A stretch of 11,367 nucleotides of DNA, taken from contig ONXZ01000024.1 in assembly GCA_900321905.1 (NCBI GenBank), forward strand, positions 1-11,367, in the 5' to 3' direction. The stretch is from an uncultured Eubacteriales bacterium. Its GTDB lineage: Bacteria > Bacillota > Clostridia > Oscillospirales > Acutalibacteraceae. Both the position numbers and the translations under genes were made by a program. Below are positions 7,665 to 11,367 of this stretch, one piece after another; the first letter of the stretch is position 1, and every line of letters begins with the position of its first letter. The notes beneath the pieces are model-generated. The model had not been told where the DNA came from and searched no databases. It saw nothing but the letters and a program-made list of their open reading frames with translations.

Positions 7665-8363
7665 TTGATTTTTGTTGATTATCCTTGTTTCTTCTGTGCC
7701 GTTTTCAAGATTGATGAAGCGAGTGAAAAGCGAAACTTTGTTATCCTCGTTGAGGTTGTCCCATACCATATCGGTGAACTCGTCAATATCGCCGTCAATC
7801 TCAACAGGCGTAGGCTCGCCCTCAAACGACGGAATCGGATTGCCGTCGCACTTATATGTATGCAGAAAATGTCCGATACCTGCGTGTGCAGGGTATTCGT
7901 AAAAATATCTTACGCACTCAGGCATGCCCATATTTGATTTGAGAATAGACATATTGTAGTCGCCGTTTGGCTTAACCACTGCGGAAATTCTCGGCGTGTA
8001 GTTAGGCGCGTCGTCCTCGTACTCACGGGTGAGAAGCGCGTGGCGGTAGCAGTGACCGTCTTTCATAAAGTCATAAATTGTATCTGTCTGGTCGCCGTTT
8101 GTGACGATAGTTTTGCCCTCAAGTTTAAGCACAGGGTTGTAAATTATAAGATGCGGGTCCTCCATCTTGCTCTCATCAAAAGCCTTTGTGCGGATACCGC
8201 CGCGGTCGTTTTCTTCAAAAATTCTGTTGCGCGAATTCACGCTCCTGCCCATAATGAAGTATGCAATAACAGCGTTTTTGCCGTCTTTGCTCTTGCCGAT
8301 TACAATGCCCCTGCCGGGGTATGTGTTTGTGCTGAGTTCGGTTGCAAGTGATTTGATTTCCAT
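7662..8363 (-). CDS. purO: PurO-type IMP cyclohydrolase
   Basis: This 233-residue protein belongs to the stand-alone IMP cyclohydrolase family (PF07826, Ntn-hydrolase-like fold) first described in archaea as PurO. It closes the ring of FAICAR to give IMP, the last step of the pathway. Conserved blocks are YPGRGIVIG (15-23), AYFIMGRSVNSRNR (34-47), VTNGDQTDTI (87-96) and REYEDDAPNYTPRI (113-126). These match the archaeal pattern of an early GR..VVG motif, an SRS..NR motif, NGxxTD and a late YExDxxNTPRI. It is slightly longer than archaeal PurO (about 200 residues). It replaces the cyclohydrolase half of PurH, so the genome should also encode a separate AICAR transformylase. A GAAGGAG ribosome-binding site precedes the ATG. 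Its place between purN and purD supports the assignment. Confidence 0.88.
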   Translation of the reverse strand: MEIKSLATELSTNTYPGRGIVIGKSKDGKNAVIAYFIMGRSVNSRNRIFEENDRGGIRTKAFDESKMEDPHLIIYNPVLKLEGKTIVTNGDQTDTIYDFMKDGHCYRHALLTREYEDDAPNYTPRISAVVKPNGDYNMSILKSNMGMPECVRYFYEYPAHAGIGHFLHTYKCDGNPIPSFEGEPTPVEIDGDIDEFTDMVWDNLNEDNKVSLFTRFINLENGTEETRIINKNQ

Positions 8364-8383
8364 ACTTTTCTCCTTCGTCGAAA

Positions 8384-8572
8384 GAATTGAGAATTGAGAG
8401 TTGAGAATTGAGAATTAATGGCGGGACCCTTGGAGCGGGCGCCTCACCCTTTTGTCACCTGCGGTGACATTTCCCCTCACAGGGGAATCTTCCCGCACCC
8501 GATAATATAAATTTAGGTGTGGACGGAGTCCACCCGAAATTCTCCATTCTCCATTCTCCATTTTCAATTCTA
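8384..8572. repeat. Heptad-armed intergenic element C, with 64-bp cassette
   Basis: The left arm (8384-8418) has five units of GAATTGA. The right arm (8539-8572) has ATTCTCC, ATTTTCA and ATTCTA units, the inverted heptamer GAATGGA/GAATTGA. Next to the left arm a 6-bp inverted repeat (GCGGGA 8421-8426, TCCCGC 8491-8496) encloses the 64-bp cassette. After an AT-rich spacer comes hairpin 2 (GTGGAC 8519-8524, loop GGA, GTCCAC 8528-8533). The right arm runs into the purN stop codon (8570-8572). The left end lies about 10 bp from the purO ribosome-binding site. Confidence 0.9.
8427..8490. repeat. 64-bp repeat cassette, copy 1
   Basis: This stretch is identical, base for base, to 10296-10359, and the flanking bases differ at both ends. 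It contains two perfect 7-bp hairpins with 3-nt loops: TGTCACC-TGC-GGTGACA (8453-8469) and TTCCCCT-CAC-AGGGGAA (8471-8487). It sits inside element C where other copies have a short hairpin loop. Confidence 0.95.
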
Positions 8573-9193
8573 TATTATTTCCGTTTTATTTCCATTAATC
8601 TTTATTCTGCCTTCGCAGAAAAGTGATACTGCCTTTGGCAGAATTTCCCACTCCGCCTGGCGCATAACACGGTACTGCAAAATATCCTCGTTGTCGCCCT
8701 GTTCAACAGGCACAGCCTTTTGCAGGATAATTGCGCCGCCGTCAGTAATTTCGTTAACAAAATGCGCAGTTGCGCCTGTAACTTTTACACCGCTTTCAAG
8801 TACTGCGGTGTGTACTTTTTTGCCGTAAAAACCGTCGCCGCAAAACAGCGGAATAAGGCTGGGGTGAATGTTGATAATCCTGTTGCGGTAGGTGCTGACA
8901 AGTTCCTCACCGAGGATTGACAAAAAGCCTGCAAGCACAATCAAATCAATATCCCTGCCCTCAAGTTCTTTGAGGATTGCTTTGTCATACTCCTCTTTTG
9001 AAACATAACTTTTTCTGCTGACAACAGTGCTTTCAATGCCTGCTTTTTTTGCTCTTTCAAGCGCATATGCGCTGTCGTTTGAAGCAAGCACAAATGTGAT
9101 TTTTCCGTTTTTAATCTCCCCGCGGTTCTGAGCGTCAATGAGCGCCTGAAGGTTAGTTCCGCCGCCCGAAACGAAAACAGCAATATTCATCAT
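8570..9193 (-). CDS. purN: Phosphoribosylglycinamide formyltransferase (GAR transformylase)
   Basis: This 207-residue enzyme transfers a formyl group from 10-formyltetrahydrofolate to GAR. The N-terminal phosphate-binding loop VSGGGTNLQALI (8-19) and the catalytic triad equivalents N108 and H110 (NIHPSLIP) and D151 (DGGAIILQ) are all present. Length is normal. The start overlaps the purM stop in an ATGATG arrangement. The first ATG (9191-9193) shares four bases with the purM TGA and lies 10 nt after GGGAG. The second ATG (9188-9190) is possible but further from the ribosome-binding site. The overlap indicates translational coupling with purM. It is separated from purO by element C. Confidence 0.96.
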   Translation of the reverse strand: MMNIAVFVSGGGTNLQALIDAQNRGEIKNGKITFVLASNDSAYALERAKKAGIESTVVSRKSYVSKEEYDKAILKELEGRDIDLIVLAGFLSILGEELVSTYRNRIINIHPSLIPLFCGDGFYGKKVHTAVLESGVKVTGATAHFVNEITDGGAIILQKAVPVEQGDNEDILQYRVMRQAEWEILPKAVSLFCEGRIKINGNKTEII

Positions 9194-10227
9194 ACGAGTT
9201 CTACTCCCTTTTCGCCGCTCTTGATTTCACCGATAACCGCAGCCTGTTCACCGCAGGACGTGAGAATTCTCACAGCCTCGTCAGCCTTGTCGCTGTCTAC
9301 TGCGATAACAAGACCTGTGCCCATATTAAAGGTGTTGTACATATCGTGTTCGCTGATACCGCCAACCTTTTGAATCAAATCAAAAATAGGCTTGTGGTGG
9401 CACTTGTCTTTTTCTATAACAGCGAGGGTGTCGCTGTTAAGCATACGCGGCACATTCTCATAAAAGCCGCCGCCTGTGATGTGCGAAATCGCATTGACGC
9501 GCACGCTCTCCATAAGAGTGAGAAGCGGTTTAACATAAACGCGTGTCGGTGTGATAAGTTCCTCGCCAAGTGTTTTGCCGAGTTCGTCGTAGTGAACGCC
9601 GATAGTATCCCCGCTGATATTGAACACTTTTCTTACAAGCGAAAAGCCGTTTGAGTGAACGCCTGACGAAGCAACGCCGATAAGAGCGTCACCTGCCTTA
9701 AGATGTTCGCCGGACACGAGTTTATCCTTTTCGCCGATACCTACGGTAAAGCCTGCAAGGTCGTATTCCTCGTTTGGCATAAGACCCGGATGTTCAGCGG
9801 TTTCGCCGCCTACAAGCGCACAGCCCGACTGAACACAGCCCTCTGCAACGCCCTTGACAATCTGTTCAATCTTTTGAGGATAATTCTTACCGCACGCAAT
9901 ATAATCAAGGAAAAACAGCGGTTTTGCACCACTGCACGCAACGTCGTTAACGCACATAGCAACGCAGTCTATACCGATAGTGTCGTGCTTGTCCATAAGG
10001 AAGGCGAGTTTGAGTTTTGTGCCGACGCCGTCTGTGCCTGAAACAAGCACAGGATTTTTGTAGTCGCTCCACGGCAGTTCAAACATACCGCCAAAGCCGC
10101 CGATACCGCCGATAACACCGGGAATCGAGGTGCGCTTAACGTGTGATTTAATCAGTTCAACAGACTCATAACCTGCAGTAACGTCAACGCCTGCAGCCGC
10201 ATAACTGTCGCTGTAACTTTTTTGCAT
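9190..10227 (-). CDS. purM: Phosphoribosylformylglycinamidine cyclo-ligase (AIR synthetase)
   Basis: This 345-residue enzyme uses ATP to close the imidazole ring of FGAM, giving AIR. Family motifs appear in order: SGTDGVGTKL (63-72), DCVAMCVNDV (87-96), LVGGETAEHPG (138-148), SSGVHSNGFSL (187-197) and HITGGGFYENVPR (249-261). The length equals that of typical bacterial PurM, so the gene looks intact. A strong GGGAGG ribosome-binding site lies 6 nt before the ATG. It overlaps purN by 4 bp and is separated from purE by a 340-bp gap that holds two tandem intergenic elements. Confidence 0.97.
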   Translation of the reverse strand: MQKSYSDSYAAAGVDVTAGYESVELIKSHVKRTSIPGVIGGIGGFGGMFELPWSDYKNPVLVSGTDGVGTKLKLAFLMDKHDTIGIDCVAMCVNDVACSGAKPLFFLDYIACGKNYPQKIEQIVKGVAEGCVQSGCALVGGETAEHPGLMPNEEYDLAGFTVGIGEKDKLVSGEHLKAGDALIGVASSGVHSNGFSLVRKVFNISGDTIGVHYDELGKTLGEELITPTRVYVKPLLTLMESVRVNAISHITGGGFYENVPRMLNSDTLAVIEKDKCHHKPIFDLIQKVGGISEHDMYNTFNMGTGLVIAVDSDKADEAVRILTSCGEQAAVIGEIKSGEKGVELV

Positions 10228-10252
10228 AGTTTTCCTCCCTTTGGTCGTAAAA

Positions 10253-10438
10253 CAGTTTGCAGTTTCCAGTGCCCAGTTTCCAGCCTGTAGGGTGCCCCTT
10301 GGAGCGGGCGCCTCACCCTTTTGTCACCTGCGGTGACATTTCCCCTCACAGGGGAATCTCGCACAGCAATTCATAATAGGTGTGGACGAAGTCCACCCCC
10401 CGTCTGGATTCTGGTATCTGGATTCCGGAAACTGAATT
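10253..10438. repeat. Heptad-armed intergenic element D, with 64-bp cassette
   Basis: The left arm (10253-10287) has units CAGTTTG, CAGTTTC and CAGTGCC. The right arm (10404-10438) has CTGGATT, CTGGTAT and related units in inverted orientation. GTGC (10292-10295) and GCAC (10361-10364) flank the 64-bp cassette. Hairpin 2 is GTGGAC (10382-10387), loop GAA, GTCCAC (10391-10396). After the right arm, 10437-10449 repeats the last bases of purE. With element E it accounts for almost all of the 340-bp gap between purM and purE; I see no gene there. Confidence 0.9.
10296..10359. repeat. 64-bp repeat cassette, copy 2
   Basis: This copy is identical to 8427-8490, including both 7-bp, 3-nt-loop hairpins (TGTCACC/GGTGACA and TTCCCCT/AGGGGAA). 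In the neighbouring element E the same position holds only three bases (TGT, 10489-10491). Confidence 0.95.
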
Positions 10439-10452
10439 ATAGTTCCTTTTTG

Positions 10453-10570
10453 CAGTTTCCAGTGCCCAGTTTCCAGCCTGTAGGGTGCTGTGCACAGCAA
10501 TTTATAATAGGTGTTGACGAAGTCCACCCCCCGTCTGGATTCTGGTATCTGGATTCTGGAAACTGAATTA
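10453..10570. repeat. Heptad-armed intergenic element E, short form
   Basis: The left arm (10453-10480) has CAGTTTC and CAGTGCC units. Hairpin 1 is the 12-bp palindrome GCTGTGCACAGC (10487-10498). Hairpin 2 is GTTGAC (10513-10518), loop GAA, GTCCAC (10522-10527), with one mismatched pair. The right arm (10535-10569) has five CTGGATT-type units and runs into the purE stop codon (10568-10570). It is nearly identical to element D minus the cassette: 36 bp identical on the left, and 3 differences in 89 bp on the right. Confidence 0.92.
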
Positions 10571-11065
10571 TAGTTCCTTTAATTTTTCCTGAAGCGCTTT
10601 GTCTTTTGCTTCTACCTGTTTTGCCATATCGGCACGCATATCAATGAGTTTTTGCATTAATGCTTCATCGCCGACAGCAAGAATTTCTGCCGCGAGGAGA
10701 GCCGCGTTTTTGGCAGCGTTAACGCCTACTGTCGCAACGGGAATACCCGGCGGCATCATAACGGTTGCAAGCATTGCGTCCATACCGTCAAGCACCTTTG
10801 CCGAGCAAGGGATACCGATAACCGGCAGAGTGGTTGAAGCCGCAAGCACGCCGCCAAGGTGCGCTGCCATACCGGCTGCCGCAATGATTACACCAAAGCC
10901 GTTTGTGATAGCGTTTTTTGAGAATTCGTGCGCCGCCTCAGGTGTGCGGTGCGCGGACATAACTCTGACCTCTGTTTCAATACCGAGTTCGCCAAGCGTT
11001 TTGATTGCCGGCGTCACGATTGGAAGGTCGCTGTCCGAACCCATAATGATTGCAACTTTTTTCAT
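10568..11065 (-). CDS. purE: N5-carboxyaminoimidazole ribonucleotide mutase (class I PurE)
   Basis: This 165-residue protein belongs to the PurE family, which forms CAIR, the carboxylated derivative of AIR. Motifs are MGSDSDLP (8-15), the catalytic SAHRTP (37-42) with its histidine, AAAGMAAHLGGV (62-73) and MPPGIPVATVG (104-114). The SAHRTP and GMAAHL pattern is that of class I mutases, which use N5-CAIR and need PurK; no purK is seen nearby. The AAGGAG ribosome-binding site is 7 nt before the ATG, and a promoter lies at 11096-11124, so this is the first gene of the purine cluster. The last codons overlap the end of repeat element E, and a 13-bp copy of this 3' end is found again at 10437-10449. 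Confidence 0.96.
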   Translation of the reverse strand: MKKVAIIMGSDSDLPIVTPAIKTLGELGIETEVRVMSAHRTPEAAHEFSKNAITNGFGVIIAAAGMAAHLGGVLAASTTLPVIGIPCSAKVLDGMDAMLATVMMPPGIPVATVGVNAAKNAALLAAEILAVGDEALMQKLIDMRADMAKQVEAKDKALQEKLKEL

Positions 11066-11095
11066 TACTGTACTCCTTAAAAAATAATTTGAAAT

Positions 11096-11124
11096 ATTAT
11101 ACTTTATTTGTTATAAATATTCAA
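11096..11124 (-). promoter_or_regulatory. Predicted promoter of the purine cluster
   Basis: On the minus strand, TTGAAT (11119-11124), a 17-bp spacer and a perfect TATAAT (11096-11101) lie about 30 bp before the purE ATG. The leader would be about 25 nt, too short for a purine riboswitch. The whole gap between purE and the next gene is only 76 bp, with no hairpin that looks like a terminator. Confidence 0.75.
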
Positions 11125-11141
11125 GGCGTGAGATGTAAATA

Positions 11142-11367
11142 TTACATAAAATTGATAGCATATTTAAAATAATCTTTTCCGAGGTCGTTTTGAAGTTCCG
11201 TCTTGAACTTTGCAAGGTCGCGACCGTTGACATATCCGTCGCGGTTAAAGTCGTATGCCGGCAGAGGAATAACGCCGAACTGTGCGTCCTCGCCCTCGTT
11301 TACCATAAGTTCAACCGAGTCGCAGTACGGACTGCTGACTACGACCTCGCCTATGAAAAATGTGCGG
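11142..11367 (-). CDS. C-terminal end of a protein with a dockerin-like calcium-binding loop (partial)
   Basis: A reading frame enters from the right edge on the minus strand and ends with TAA at 11142-11144, giving the last 74 residues. Residues 39-50 of this fragment read DFNRDGYVNGRD, a complete 12-residue dockerin/EF-hand-type calcium loop with acidic or amide residues at positions 1, 3, 5, 9 and 12. The helix-like LAKFKTEL follows. Only one loop is visible; a full type I dockerin has two. The preceding residues (VVVSSPYCDSVELMVNEG) look like the end of a beta-rich domain. The protein is probably extracellular, perhaps cell-surface or cellulosome-like, but most of it is outside the window. 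The open frame, its codon use and the clear motif support a real gene. Confidence 0.75.
   Translation of the reverse strand, partial: RTFFIGEVVVSSPYCDSVELMVNEGEDAQFGVIPLPAYDFNRDGYVNGRDLAKFKTELQNDLGKDYFKYAINFM

Noticed and set aside
10321..10566. Open frames on both strands across the purM-purE gap (81 and 67 codons)
   Set aside because: They consist entirely of the tandem repeat elements, with repeated peptide segments caused by the duplication, and have no ribosome-binding site or recognisable domain.
10228..10567. Insertion sequence between purM and purE
   Set aside because: No transposase frame is present. All the sequence is explained by two related repeat elements and the duplicated end of purE.
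11066..11141. Purine riboswitch ahead of purE
   Set aside because: The predicted leader is about 25 nt and the whole gap is 76 bp, too short for the three-way junction and its expression platform.

Overview
The window looks like chromosomal DNA of an anaerobic gut Firmicute, most likely Oscillospiraceae/Ruminococcaceae (inference). The evidence is a flavodiiron protein with its flavin reductase, a NahK-like sugar kinase, a PurO-type IMP cyclohydrolase in a bacterial purine cluster, a dockerin-like C-terminus, and Gram-positive style promoters and ribosome-binding sites. No transposase, phage gene, rRNA, tRNA or CRISPR array was seen.

Layout. Positions 17-1853, minus strand: fprA (flavodiiron protein) followed by a stand-alone flavin reductase, probably an O2/NO detoxification pair. 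Positions 1971-3071, plus strand: a NahK-like sugar 1-kinase, transcribed divergently from fprA from back-to-back promoters and ending at a strong bidirectional terminator (3090-3124). Positions 3129-6143, minus strand: a MacA-like adaptor and a MacB-like permease under one near-consensus promoter, with no ATPase gene beside them. Positions 6247-11065, minus strand: a purine cluster transcribed purE-purM-purN-purO-purD, covering formation of phosphoribosylglycinamide (PurD), its formylation (PurN), AIR synthesis (PurM), mutase-type carboxylation of AIR (PurE) and the last ring closure to IMP (PurO). purF, purL, purC, purB and an AICAR transformylase are not in the window. Positions 11142-11367, minus strand: the last 74 codons of a protein with a dockerin-like calcium loop.

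The most unusual content is a family of five intergenic elements (542-686, 7542-7664, 8384-8572, 10253-10438, 10453-10570). Each has two arms made of 7-bp tandem units in inverted orientation. The arms enclose a first hairpin, an AT-rich spacer and a second 6-bp-stem, 3-nt-loop hairpin. The heptamer differs between loci (CCAGTTT-like, TGAATTA-like, GAATTGA-like), but the two arms of one locus always match each other. Where an element occurs it fills almost the whole gap from the stop codon of the upstream gene to just before the ribosome-binding site of the next. Two copies carry an identical 64-bp cassette in place of the first hairpin loop. I know no named family with this design. It is the best candidate here for something undescribed.
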